Shown piece by piece: positions 18,001-29,999 of a stretch of DNA of 64,000 bases. This stretch comes from Pontederia crassipes. Taxonomy: Eukaryota > Streptophyta > Magnoliopsida > Commelinales > Pontederiaceae. A model generated the notes under the pieces. It saw nothing but the letters and a program-made list of their open reading frames with translations. It had not been told where the DNA came from and did no database searches. How positions within the stretch are numbered: position 1 is the first letter of the stretch; every line of letters starts with the position of its first letter. The DNA lies in NCBI GenBank assembly GCA_030549335.1, contig CM060195.1:29950874-30014873 (forward strand), written 5' to 3'. A program made the position numbers and the translations under genes.

Positions 18001-19959
18001 ACTAACTTTTGTACAATCAATATACAATCAAGAAATAGGATCGCTAGATCATAATTATATGATTGAAATTCAATCTCTATTAAATTTAATGTTAAATTAT
18101 TAAATTTAATCTCGATGATGTAATCATCATCCAACGATTTAGATTTACTGTATGCATATTGGTCGTACCACTTTTGGTTGCATAATAAAAAATTTGTCTA
18201 CTTGTCCATACAAGCGAAAGCCGAACAATAAGGAAAATTGTGATACGATTAGTGAAAACAAAATATGAGATAAGCAAATTTGTTATTTAATTCATATGAT
18301 CCATATACTCGATGATTCAAAATGATATATGATGATAGAAAGATCTTAACTCTTGGTGTAACCTCACAAAATTTGATCTCACCGCGTAAGGAAATCTCAT
18401 TTCAATCGTTACTTTCTTCGATCTTCTTTACTCTTTCATTGACCCAAATGGTAAAAAAAATGACACATAAGCGGAAGATTAAAATAATACACAATAAAAG
18501 ATAAGACAGAAACAAAATAGATAAAAGTACGTCAGACCATCTCCATATAAAGCAAGGTGCGAAAGCTAAAGATACATCCAAAGTGTCTCAGTATGAGGTA
18601 AGAAAAAGTATGGTGCTAGTACTAAACATAGAACATCTTATGATCAGCCATACCTAATATGTCCCATCAAAATAGATATATCATCTATTATAACATAAAA
18701 ACATGTAACTCATATGGTATTGAACCATGACTTGTGCACATACCACTCGAACTACAATCGCGTATCTTTATCATGCACATGCACACCAACCCGTCGCGTG
18801 TCATCATCATGCACAGGATCACACAAGGGGCAAACTCAACCGTTAGTATTAAGTGTGAGTTCGTATATATCATAAGATAATTTCATAAGAATAAGCATGA
18901 AGTAAAACATATAAATCATATGTGGGAAGAATGGATCAATTTGAAGAATCAATAATAAGGGGGGATCATCAGTGCATGTTCATTAACTTCATTTCCTTTC
19001 TACTTTCATGTTCTTCATTCATATCATTCGTGTTCTTTCATTCATGTTCTTTATTCTTAAGGACAAAGTTCTTTCATTCATCTTTTGATCATTCTTGTTC
19101 TTTCATTTTTGGAATAGATCTTTCTTTCTTTTAGGGAATATCATTATAGCTATCTATATCATCGTGGGTCAGTGGGTGATTAGTGCCATGGCCAGCCCCG
19201 TCGGGCGGGATGACCTCGCACAAGACATAAACATCCGTAAGGGAGATACTCCCATCTCGATAGGGCAAATGGTAACCCATAGGGAAGTGCCTCACACAAG
19301 GCTATTGTAATTTCCTTCCATCATCGGTGGACCTCTCTTTCAATATATAGATTGATCAAGGCCATATGGAGCATGGCACCGGTTCATCATTGATCTATCC
19401 TTCAATCATTGATCAAGGCCGTATGAAGCGTAGCTCCAATTCATCTTTAAGTTCATTTCATTTGGTATAAATTAGGTGGACAAAAGTTTAGCAAATTAGG
19501 ATTTCAATTAAAAGTTGTATACTTCCTATCCACATATCGAACGTCCGAAAGTCAAATGATCATTTGTTTTAGGTCAATTCAGTGATCGTCCAAAAAGGGA
19601 GCGGAACCCATTTATTAGTGTCTTTCGATCGACCAAAAAGGGCGCGGACGACCATTCTGTGTTCATTCTTTATTTATTTCAAGATCATATTCTTTTGGTT
19701 GACCAAGGGAGGTTCGGTCGTCCATTTTCACATTAGTAAATCTTCGGACTTTCCGTCGCAAGTTTCAGTCAGCCGAAATTGGACCGATCATCTGTTATGA
19801 ATAGTGTTGTCTTCTTCCTCAGTCAATCGAATTTCTCCGTCGATGATCGAAAGTCATTCCGACGAGGTAATCTAGATTGGTCGTCCGACTAGTTATAGTC
19901 GCCATTGTCGAATCTCGACATTTTTCAGTTGAGTCGTCCAACCTTAAGGCTCGTTGACC
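18001..19959. other. Intergenic sequence, probably old repeat debris
   Basis: No open frame of a known family. Around 19200-19450 and 19580-19800 the base composition rises and short phrases repeat (GATCAAGGCCRTATG, GACCAAAAAGGG), which suggests retroelement-derived sequence. The part close to 19960 may belong to the LTR of the neighbouring Copia element, but I cannot delimit it. Confidence 0.4.
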
Positions 19960-22900
19960 GGGCAACGAGATCCCATAGGGGAAATCTGCTGAAGCGTCTG
20001 ACTACATATGCGCATCATATAGGGTTATAACTGGGTTTAGATTCAAGGAATTATCAACAAATGTCCACCTTGACTTGAATCATCTTCATAGCACAACAAC
20101 AAAAAAACACTTCAGTGTCATGCCACACTACCGCCAGCCCCACTTTGAAGTTACTACCAAGTATTGATGTTAAGCAAGTCCAAGTAGTGTTGGAACTTGC
20201 TTTGAGGAACAGACTTGGTGAACATATCAGCTGGATTATCTTCAGTGCCAATCTTCTTCATATTGATCCTCTTCTCAGTGCGGATGAAGTGATATCTAAC
20301 ATCAATGTATTTAGTTCTTTCATGATACACTTGATCCTTAACTAAACATATTGTCCTCAAACTGTCACAGTGCATTATAGTCTGCCCCTGATGTAATCCA
20401 AGATCTACAACTAAGTCTTTTAATCAGATGTCTTCCTTAGCAGCTTCTGTAGTGCCATATATAGTGCCTCTGTGGTAGATAATATAATTGATGGTTGGAA
20501 TGTAGCCTTCCAACTGATGACAGAGCTACCATGAACATTTGCAGCATTGTTTGAATCTTAGTACTTTGCAACCAAACATTCTTTATCACTTCTATAGATG
20601 AGGCCAATATCAGATGTTCCTCTCAGATACCGAAAGATTCGCTTCACTGCTTGCTAGTGCTCTTTTCTAGATCGCTCATGAATCTATTGATAACACTGAT
20701 TGCATAAGCAATGTCTAGTCTTTTACAAACCATAGCATACATCAAACTTCCAACTGCACTAGCATATGGAACCTGACACATGTACTCTTTCTCTGCTTTT
20801 GATTTTGGTGCGAAGGTAATAGAGAGATGAACATTTACAGTTAATGGAGTATTCAAAGGCTTCACTCTAAATATTCCAAACCTGGATAAAATCTTCTGAA
20901 TATAACTTTTCTGACATAAGAAGAGTTTATCCTGTATGCGATCCCTTAGAATTTTCATCCTCAAAATCTTCTGTGCTACACCAAGATCCTTCATGTCAAA
21001 TTTTGCAGTAAGGAGCTTCTTCAAATTCTTAATGTCTGTTATGTCTCTAGCAGCAATGTGCATATCATCAACATACAAGAGCAAATAGATGATGGAGCCA
21101 ACCTTCATCTTCTTATGATATACAAAGTAATCATAGGGATTTTGGCCGAATCTCTTAGTAATAATAAAACTATCGAACATCTTGTACCATTGTTTGGGAG
21201 ACTGCTTCAGGCTATACAAAAATTTCTTCAGTCTATAAATCTGATCACCCTTGCCTGGAGTGGAGAATCCCTCTGATTGGTTCATAAGAATGTCTTCTTC
21301 AAGTTCTCCATGGAGGAAAGCTGTCTTCACATCTAGATTTTGATGTGTTACAAGAGCAAGCAGCACCCTGATAGAAGTATGTCTGACAACAGGTGTGAAT
21401 ATCTCATTGTAGTTCACACATTCTTTCTGACTATAGCCTTTGACAATTAGCCGTGCTTTACATCTTGTTTCATCAACTCCTGAAATTTCAACTTTCTTCT
21501 TGAAGATCCATTTACAGCCAATGATCTTTTTATTTTAGGCAACTTGATCAGCTCCGAACTCTGATTCTTGTAAAGAGATTCCATCTTCTCATACATAACA
21601 ATGATTCATTGTTCATATTCGACACATGCGATGGCATCCCTATAAGAGGACGACTCCAGGGATTCCACATTTTCAACTACCTACGGTGCATAAGCAACCA
21701 TGTCCTTGAAGCCATATCGCTTAGGACAATCCACTTCTCTACGATGACGTCTAGTAACAATTGACTCATCTTTAAGTTGCTCATCAAATTCTTCATCTTC
21801 TGATTTTGCTTCTTGATGTGATCCTTCAGCATCATCTCCAGCTAGAGGGACTTCAACCTCCACCTGTTTGCTGATACTCTATTCAGCTTCCACCTTTAAC
21901 TGAAGCATTGATGCTTCATCAAATGTCACGTTTCTACTGTGGATGACTTTGTGTTTTAAAGGAAATCAAATTCTGTAACCCTTCACTCCTACAGCATATC
22001 CTACGCACACCCCTTCATTGACTCTTGGCTCCAACTTTCCTTCACTGACATGATAATATGTTAGACAATAAAAAACTTTTAAATTACAATAATCAGTAGG
22101 ATTTTCTGATCATACCTCAGTAGGGGTCTTGAGATTAATCGCAATCGTCGAGCTTCAATTCACCAAGTAGCATACTGTGTTAGCAGCTTCAGCCCAAAAT
22201 ACCCTATTCAGACTAGCATTAGAGAGCATGCACCTTGCCCTCTCCAGAAGTGTCATGTTCATTCGTTCTGCAATTCCATTCTATTGTGGAGTATCCCTGA
22301 CTATGCAACCGACAATGCCTTCATCTTTGCAGAACTGGTCGAATTCAGCAGAACTCCAAATCATTGTTAGTGTGAAGATGCTTCACTTTCTTCGATGTCT
22401 GGTTTTCCACCAAAACCTTTCACTTATTGAAGAACTCACTCTTGTGCTTCATCAAGAATACCAAGTCATCATCTAGTAGTCATCAATCACGGACAGGAAG
22501 TACATAATACCTCCTAATGATGGAACACGAGTGGGACCCCAACAATCTACGTGAATGTAGTCAAGTGTTGCCTTCATCCTGTGCATTGCTTTGCCAAACT
22601 GAGACCTACATTGTTTGTCAAACATACAATGCTTGCAGAAGTTGATTTTAGATATCTTCTTATCTCTCAGAAAATCTCGCTTGCCGAGAATATTCATCCC
22701 GTTCTGTATGCCACATCCCGAACAATTCTGATTTAGATAAACTAGCCACTGCAGTAACGCTAGAAACTATCTTGTCATGTAATATATACAAGGTCTTCTG
22801 TCTGACTCCCTTCAAAACTATAGCATCACCTTACATGACCGTGAGGATGCGTCCAGCACTATTGATCTAATATCCTTTAGAGTTCAAGACTTCAACTGAT

Positions 22901-23236
22901 ATCAATTTTTTCTTCAGTTACAGAACATGACGGACGTATGTCAGCATCCTCAAAAGATTGTCATGAGTCTTGATCTTTGTTATAGAATAATGATGATTAC
23001 AATGATGCAAATAACCCAGCCGTCATAGAGTTTATATAGGGAACTCTAATATAAAATCGGAAACAGAAACCCTAAAATCGTCTATATATGCGCACCATAT
23101 AGAGTTACAACTAGGTTTATATAGAGTTTATACAGTGAGACCCCCGTAGGAGAAATCTGCTGAAGCGCTTGACTATATATGCGCACCATATAAGGTTACA
23201 ACTGGGTTCAAATTCAAAGCATTATCAATAATTGTA
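19960..23236 (-). mobile_element. Copia (Ty1-type) LTR retrotransposon fossil
   Basis: Minus-strand order of parts is integrase (zinc-binding region and core start, about 22900-22470), a linker, reverse transcriptase with YVDDM (21417-20644) and an RNase H end with ADMFTKS (20375-20154). The order integrase before reverse transcriptase identifies the Copia superfamily. LTR-like pieces sharing a GCGCAYATRTAGTC and TTCAGCAGATTTC block flank the coding part at about 19960-20057 and 23100-23236. Gag and the front of pol are missing, and the rest is broken in many places. It looks old. Confidence 0.8.
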
Positions 23237-23499
23237 TTCGAGAGAGAGAGGGAGGGAGGGACTGCATCTCATGAGATGAATATAAGCCACTAGATTAGAT
23301 CTTCACGATGTCATATGAGATTGGATTTGAATCTGATCTAATATGGACGACTAATGATGTACTTCACACATCCATTATATCCATATATATATATATATAT
23401 ATATTAGGAATATTAGGGTGCGGACATCCATTCATAGTCGTCTGATTTCGTCCTGTTTCCTTCAATGGTTGTGATCCAGCATCTTTGAGCAGCGGTCGG
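23237..23499. other. Short intergenic stretch with GA and TA simple repeats
   Basis: A GAGA-rich run lies near 23238-23256 and a TA run at about 23383-23404. No gene seen. Confidence 0.5.
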
Positions 23500-23772
23500 T
23501 TCAACAAGCATGTACTATGGGTCAACGTACATGAGTGATTTCCCTAACAAGGTTCTGCGAGCATTTGACATCACTGGCACGGCCGTGAACTATGACGTAT
23601 TTACGAAGAAGGGGACCAAGGTGAAGAGACAGGCACAACGCGACCTTGGAAGTCGTTCGGCACAACACGGAGATCCTCGGGGTGGAGAGCCATCCGCTGC
23701 ACCTGCACGGCTTCAACTTCTTCGTCATGGCGCCGCAAGGGTTCAGGAACTACAACGAGGCCGCGACGGTGG
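23500..23772 (+). pseudogene. Laccase (multicopper oxidase) C-terminal fragment
   Basis: Two overlapping plus-strand frames give pieces of a plant laccase. The first carries SDFPNKVLRAFDITGTAVNY and continues to GTKVK. The second, after a shift near 23630, carries the stretch VVRHNTEILGVESHPLHLHG, which includes the copper-ligand pattern HPxHLHG, followed by FNFFV. Laccases are about 560-580 residues with three cupredoxin domains; only some 90 residues of the last domain are here. The rest of the gene, the final copper-ligand block and any intron signals are missing. Similarity ends abruptly near 23772 where a GC-rich repeat begins. This is a host-gene relic, possibly carried in by a transposon. 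Confidence 0.8.
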
Positions 23773-24200
23773 GTAGCTGGTGGATCCGCAGGCGAGTGCG
23801 AAAGGGGGACGTCGGCCCCACTCTACGACCTCGCCAGAGAGGTCGCAGAGGGGGTCAACGCCCTCCCTTTTTGCTTCCCCACTGGCGAGTGCGAAAGCGA
23901 GGTCGCAGAGGGGGACCGACGCCCCTCCTTTTTGTTGCCGTGCCGAAGGGGGCCGATGCCCCCCCCCCCCCCTTGTTGACATGCTAACAAGCGCAAGAGC
24001 GAGCGAAGGAGGCCACCAATGGAGGAGGTCATCCCATGAGTAGATCATTGGAGGAAGGCCGCCGATCGTGACCTCTTGTCGATTGAGGAGGTCGCAAATG
24101 GAGGAGGTCGCCAATAGAGGAGGTCATCGCCAACACGTAGATCGCGACCTTGCTGTCGATGTAGGAGGTTGCGAATGGCATCTGCGCGAGGAGGGAGGAA
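23773..24200. repeat. GC-rich imperfect repeat block
   Basis: Phrases such as GGCGAGTGCGAAAG, GAGGTCGCAGAGGGGG and AGGAGGTCGC recur several times, and a C run of about 14 bases is present near 23961. The long open frames here occur on several frames and both strands and change with each repeat, so they are not credible genes. The composition contrasts with the AT-rich surroundings. Confidence 0.6.
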
Positions 24201-25360
24201 TAAGGAAGGCGACATGTTGAACTATTTTTTTGTTTTGAACCGAGTTTGGTAAGCGTATAACTAATTATTAAATCATTTTTCAGATGATTACATCTCTATC
24301 GTCTTAATCAAATCCTACATAACCTATCTTTGTATGCATCGTAATATCTCGGCCGTCCAATATTCACGAGACAATTAGCAAGATGCGAGAGCTCGGGCGA
24401 GGCACATGGCCCACGACAGCAAGGGGAAGAAAGTTGTGCTAGCTCATAGGACATTTTTGTAGAATTTGTACCAAGGAGAAAGAGAGTCGGGAGGAGAATG
24501 GGTTTTTCGATTTTCATCTACAATGTCCAAATCAAATGAACGGACACGATACGGACGGAGTTACACCATACGGCGTTGCACGGCATTCCATGTTGCACGG
24601 ACATTATATTATATATATATAGAGAGAGAGGAAGTCATAATCTCATAGTATGACAATCCTAAAATCACATTAGTTATATATATTAATATGTAAATTTAGG
24701 ATTAAAACTTAAATTGAGTCCCTCTTAAACTATTTTACCGTGATGTATAAGCACATTTTTTACATTGGTGTGGCGAGTTCCTTATTCGGTGGCTATTCTC
24801 ACTAATACTAGACTATATGTGTACTACTAAAATGGAAAAGTCATGAATTTCGGCCCACAAAAATTAAGAATTATGTAAAGTTAAAGTAAAGATTAATATT
24901 CTAACACAATTGATAAATTGACAATGGTTTGTGTAATTAATGATAAATTGTATTTATGATTGTTTTTTCTAACACAATTGACAATCCTACTTTATGCGTG
25001 TTTCGAATCTATGGAGTATTAAAGTTCCAAATAATTAAGAAAACGAAAGGTAAAGCAAAGATGAATACTTATCATGTAGCGTGTGCATGGTTCATGAGAT
25101 GAAGAATCTCCATTGAAGATGGATACATCGATGTGTGAACGAAAAGATTTGTTGGAAGAGTTGAAGTCGGCGTAAAAGGACACTTGAAAATATACTAATT
25201 GTTTGACGACTTCAGAGTCGTTCAAATACCGCAAATAAAACGATTGAATTGACTAAGTCGCAGCGAGCGTTATCAGTTCCTTCTTCTATGATATGTCTGT
25301 GAAGTGTGGTGGGCAGCTTAATTGTTTTCTCTTCACAAAAACATCGGCCGAGACGAGAAC
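24201..25360. other. Intergenic sequence and likely promoter region of WAK-like copy 1
   Basis: No gene recognised. A short AT run followed by GA dinucleotides occurs near 24610-24632. The last few hundred bases must hold the promoter of the WAK-like gene that starts at 25361. I could not point to a convincing TATA box. Confidence 0.4.
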
Positions 25361-28300
25361 ATGGGGATGCGGCCGCTATTGTTGCTCTTCGTGCTCGCGT
25401 TTGTACTTCTCGCATCATCAAGGGCAGTTGATAATTCCACCGCCACTGCAAGCATAACATTCCCCCTTCCTTCCCACTGCCCAAAGTGGTGCGGCGATAT
25501 CTACTTCGAATACCCATTTGGGGTCGGCCATGGCTGCTTCAGGCCTGGTTTTGAACTCACCTGCAAGAATACCACCACCAACCCACCCAAGCTCTTCCTT
25601 GGCAACGCATCCAGTGTCCTCGAGGTTGTCGAAAGCATTTTGGTCGAGACTGAGTATTATAACTCATTATCTGCGAAAGCCCCGGTCGCCAAAATGGATG
25701 CCAGTGATAACTTCTCCTACACCTTGTCGACAGCTCTGGCGAATGCGCCGTACTTCCTCACGACGGAGAACTATTTATGGGTAGTCGGTTGCAACGTGGT
25801 TGCCTCTGTATTGGATCCAGCAACCAGCCAACGCCTTGCGACTTGCAGTACCACGTGTCCCGACGAAGGCGTCGACCTGGAGCGTAATCACTATACCAGC
25901 CCAGCTTCCTGCAACGCCGTCGCGGGGTGCTGCAGCGTCTCAATACGGAGGGATGCACAATCTTACGGCATAATGTCTTCTCGGAAGAATGATACTCTGG
26001 CGGCTAATGCTTCGATCGTCAGGGCCGTCGTCGGGGCAGCTGACGGCAACATGAGTATGAATTGGCACATAAATGATCAGCCCTCCTGCAAAGAGGCACA
26101 AAGTGAAAGGAAGAGCTACGCCTGCCTCAATAGCGACTGCATAGATCATTTCAATGATTTCAATACTTCTGATGGCTACCGATGCAGCTGTTATTCACCC
26201 GTAGATAATGGAAATCCATACCTGCCAGATGGCTGCTCTAGTGGTGCGTCCTCTATCTATCTATCCATCTAAAATTTACCTGCATAACAATTTTTATTGA
26301 ACAAGTTATTAAAAAGATATTTACAAATAAAAAGGTTATTGAGCACAATCATCTGTCTTTTTATGTATGGGTGAGTTTCTCGTTTGGGTTATTACCTATC
26401 GCTCTTAATCAGTTGACAAGTATAAGATGTACGTGTGGAGACTCTAATTGTCCAGGATCATTTCGCAGTCACGGCTCCTTCAAGTAATTGTACGACCAAG
26501 TGTGGTAACTTGAGCATTCCCTTTCCATTCGGGATAGAGAAGGGCTGCTAGATGGACGAAACGTTTGCAGTTGCATGCAACGAAACGTCAAGTCCTCCAG
26601 TTCTCAACTTTCAGGCTGTGTTTGGGCAAATCATTAACAACATCATGGTGGATGAAGGGATGGTAGAAGTTGCTACTTCGGGTGACTACTCCCAAATCGG
26701 GGGATGGTCCGGGTCCTTCACGGCTGACTCCTATGGGTCTTTCGCGTTCCTGAATAAGCGATCTATAAGTTTTAACTGGACCATTAAGAATATGTCCTGT
26801 GGGGACGCCAGGATAAGAAATCACGGACCTGCGTGTCCCAGCAGCAATAGTGCATGTGTTGATGGCCGCGTTAAGAGAATGGATTTTGACGTATACGATG
26901 CAGGATATAATTGCAAATGCTCGGATGGCTTTGAAGGAAATCCATACATTTCAGGTGGTTGCAAAGGTAATTTACTTTAACCCAATCCAAATTCAACGGG
27001 TTGATCGATCTGCGCCCACCGTTATTGATTTCTTAGCAATTGAAGGGCACAAAAAAAAACATTATGTGCTTTAAGAACCTATCATTTATTCCTCTTATCT
27101 CAAACACTTCATTGAATTTTATCTCTTGTCCTTCTGTTGCTTAATTGCTAGATATCAATGAATGCCAGAATCCAGTACTATATGTTTGCTTTGGTACTTG
27201 TCTTAATACCATTGGAAACTACTCTTGTTCTTGTCCATCTGGGACTCATGGTGATCCTACAAAAGGGCCTTGCATCGCGCATAAGAAAGACTCCCTACTT
27301 TTGGGTAAGTAGTGTATATTTATATGCATTTACAAATAAGATGAATCGTTTATATTACAAAGAATCAATGTATAATATATGATGCAGGTGTTATCATTGG
27401 TGTGTCTGTCGGTTTAGGTGGATTATTTATGGCTTTAACATCCGGTTTCTCTATTGCAAAATGGAAGAAAATACATCAAAAGAGAATCAGAAAGAGACTT
27501 CCGTCAGAATCATGGTTTACTGCTTCAACAGCTCATTGCTTCTAATGAAAATAATGCTGAAAAAATAAAAATCTTTTCACTTGAAGACCTAGAAAAGGCC
27601 ACCAACAATTTTGATACTTCAAGAATTCTTGGTCAAGGTGGTCATGGAATAGTTTATAAAGGAATCTTATCAGATCAACGTGTTGTTGCAATCAAGCGAT
27701 CAAAAATTTTGGTGACAAGGGAGATAGATGAATTCATAAATGAAATCATCGTTCTCTCTCAAATCAATCATAGGAATATAGTTAAACTTTTTGGATGTTG
27801 TTTAGAGCTTGAAGTTCCTTTATTGGTGTATGAGTTCATCTCAAATCAAACTCTTTTTTATCACCTCCATAATCCAGATCGCAAGTCAACATTGTCATGG
27901 ATAAATCGTCTAAGAATTGTCACAGAAGTTGCAGGAGCACTTGCATACATGCATTCTTCGGCTTCAATATCTATTTTTCATAGGGATATGAAGTCTTCAA
28001 ACATACTCTTGGATGAATATTATACAGGTAAGGTATCGGACTTTGGAGCTTCAAAGTTCATCCGGCTTGATCAAACCCATATATTTACAGCTATACAAGG
28101 CACATTTGGCTACTTAGATCCAGAGTATTACCAAACATGGAAACTCACAAATAAAAGTGATGTGTATAGCTTTGGAGTAATTCTTTTAGAGCTTCTAACG
28201 GGAGAAAATCCAATCTCTTTTGCTCAACATGAGGAAGAAGGGAATTTAATAGTGAGGTTTCTTGAAGCTTTAAGAGAGAATCAACAATTTGAACTAATGG

Positions 28301-28482
28301 AGGCAAGAGTTGTGGAGGAAGGAAAAAGAAATGAACTTATAGAAGTCTCTAGATTAGCTGAGATGTGTCTAAAGCTAGTAGGAAGTGAAAGACCTACTAT
28401 GAGAGAAGTGGAGGTCCGACTACAACTCTTAAGTAGAGTAAAGGAGATTCAATATGACCAAGCAGCTGAGCTTCTACTATAA
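25361..28482 (+). pseudogene. WAK-like receptor kinase, copy 1 (damaged)
   Basis: Four exons: 25361-26243, 26456-26966, 27152-27304, 27388-28482. Exon 1 encodes a signal peptide and a cysteine-rich GUB_WAK-type module (YPFGVGHGC) with a C-terminal EGF-like stretch. Exon 2 encodes a second such module (PFPFGIEKGC). Exon 3 is a calcium-type EGF (DINEC). Exon 4 has the membrane helix and a Ser/Thr kinase with [24 protein letters not shown] and [11 protein letters not shown]. Damage: exon 2 has an extra G at its acceptor (26456), which breaks the phase, and a TAG at 26549-26551 where the paralogues have a Tyr codon. Exon 4 lacks 2 nt near 27498 relative to copies 2 and 3, putting the helix and the kinase in different frames. 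The kinase domain itself is open for 342 codons. If made intact, such proteins sit in the plasma membrane and link wall pectin to signalling; that is family knowledge. Confidence 0.85.
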
Positions 28483-29999
28483 AAGCATGTCGTCTCTAGA
28501 TCTAAGCCATGTTGCAAAAGTAGCAAGTTATGATATAATGAAGCTTACAAAGTCTTGTTGGCTTTGTTGCCTATTGATAGTTCTATTTTGGTCTTTCATT
28601 CTTGTGTTTTGGGTAGCTAATTAATCAATCTTACTAATAATTGATTATTGCTTGTTTGATGTGTTATAATATTTTTTGTTGTTTTTTATTCAAAACATAT
28701 AAATTGCATGAGACAAAAGTTTTTGCTACATCTGAAGCTTAATTTAATTTGTGGTAGCTCTACTTAAAGAAAGTAAATTGATTTAATTATAGTATTGTAT
28801 GATGTTGTAGTCCAGTTGTGCCACAGCATAACGCTTTGCTGTAAACTTGTATATGAACTATAGAGTATATGTACCAAATAAAGTTAATTATAAAATCATA
28901 TATATGCATCAACAATATGAAATGATGCATCTATTTGAGATTCACAACTGTAAAAAAGTAACATTTTCATTATTGTAATATAAATATGAAGTAATAAAAA
29001 TAGCTACTATCACTTACTGAAGTGGTTGAGAACAATCACAATTTATTAAGTTAGAAAATTATAGAAAAACTTAAAATGAGTATTGTTTGTTGCAGTAAAT
29101 TTAAACTCATATTATTCTTTGTCCACTTTATTCCTAATCACAAATGAGCAAGTAAAAGTAAAATACTTAATATCTTATTAATTATTATAATATTATATAT
29201 GTAATGCACATAAAAAATTGGATGGCTGACTCGATTGAGTTGTGTCCACATCCCGCCGGATCAATCTAAGGGTTTTTAGTTATTTTATTTTATTATTTTA
29301 AGTTTTTAATGATGACTGAGATTGAAATTTTGGAATGGTGACTTGTCTAAAAATTTTGAAATTTTGAATGACCATGTAGATACAAAATTAAGTTTGGGTA
29401 GATGAGAATAAAAATAACAACATGGATTTTTTATTTTTTAAAATTTGACATGGAGGAGAGAAAATGCTGACATGGTGCCATGTAAACATTCACGTCCGCA
29501 ATCCATCGGTTGACTGCGATAACCGAATGCAATGATCGTGGTTAAAATATTTCTAAAGTTGAATGAACATGGTGTTACAAAGTAAAGTTGGGTGACCATA
29601 GTAGAAATACTCTCGAAGTTGAATGTCCATTAGTGAAATTCATTCTTTATTTTTTCTTGTTGTTGTAGCTTCCTCTTCAGTTATATATTGAAAAATTGAA
29701 AAGAAAAGGAAAATTTTCACTAAGTTCCTATAGGTTTCTCCATTTTTCTTCCTATAATGCATGTTTGAGGCACTTGAAACTTTTATTAAAGAGAAAAAGC
29801 ATTTTCAATACATAAAAGAAGAGAAGTGGGGGCATTCAAACTATATAATTTATTATTATTACATTGCAACCGATCATAGTTTAGTGTCGTACAAATATGT
29901 ACAAGTGCAAATCCTGGATGGGGTCATGTGGAGGGTCAACCTATATGTCATATGCTTTGATATCAGGCTAGGATCATTTACATCATTATGTTTTACTTT
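28483..29999. other. Intergenic sequence downstream of WAK-like copy 1
   Basis: The first 200-300 bases should hold the 3' untranslated region of the kinase exon. The rest is AT-rich and shows no gene. A short open frame at 29761-30021 resembles nothing I know. Confidence 0.4.
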
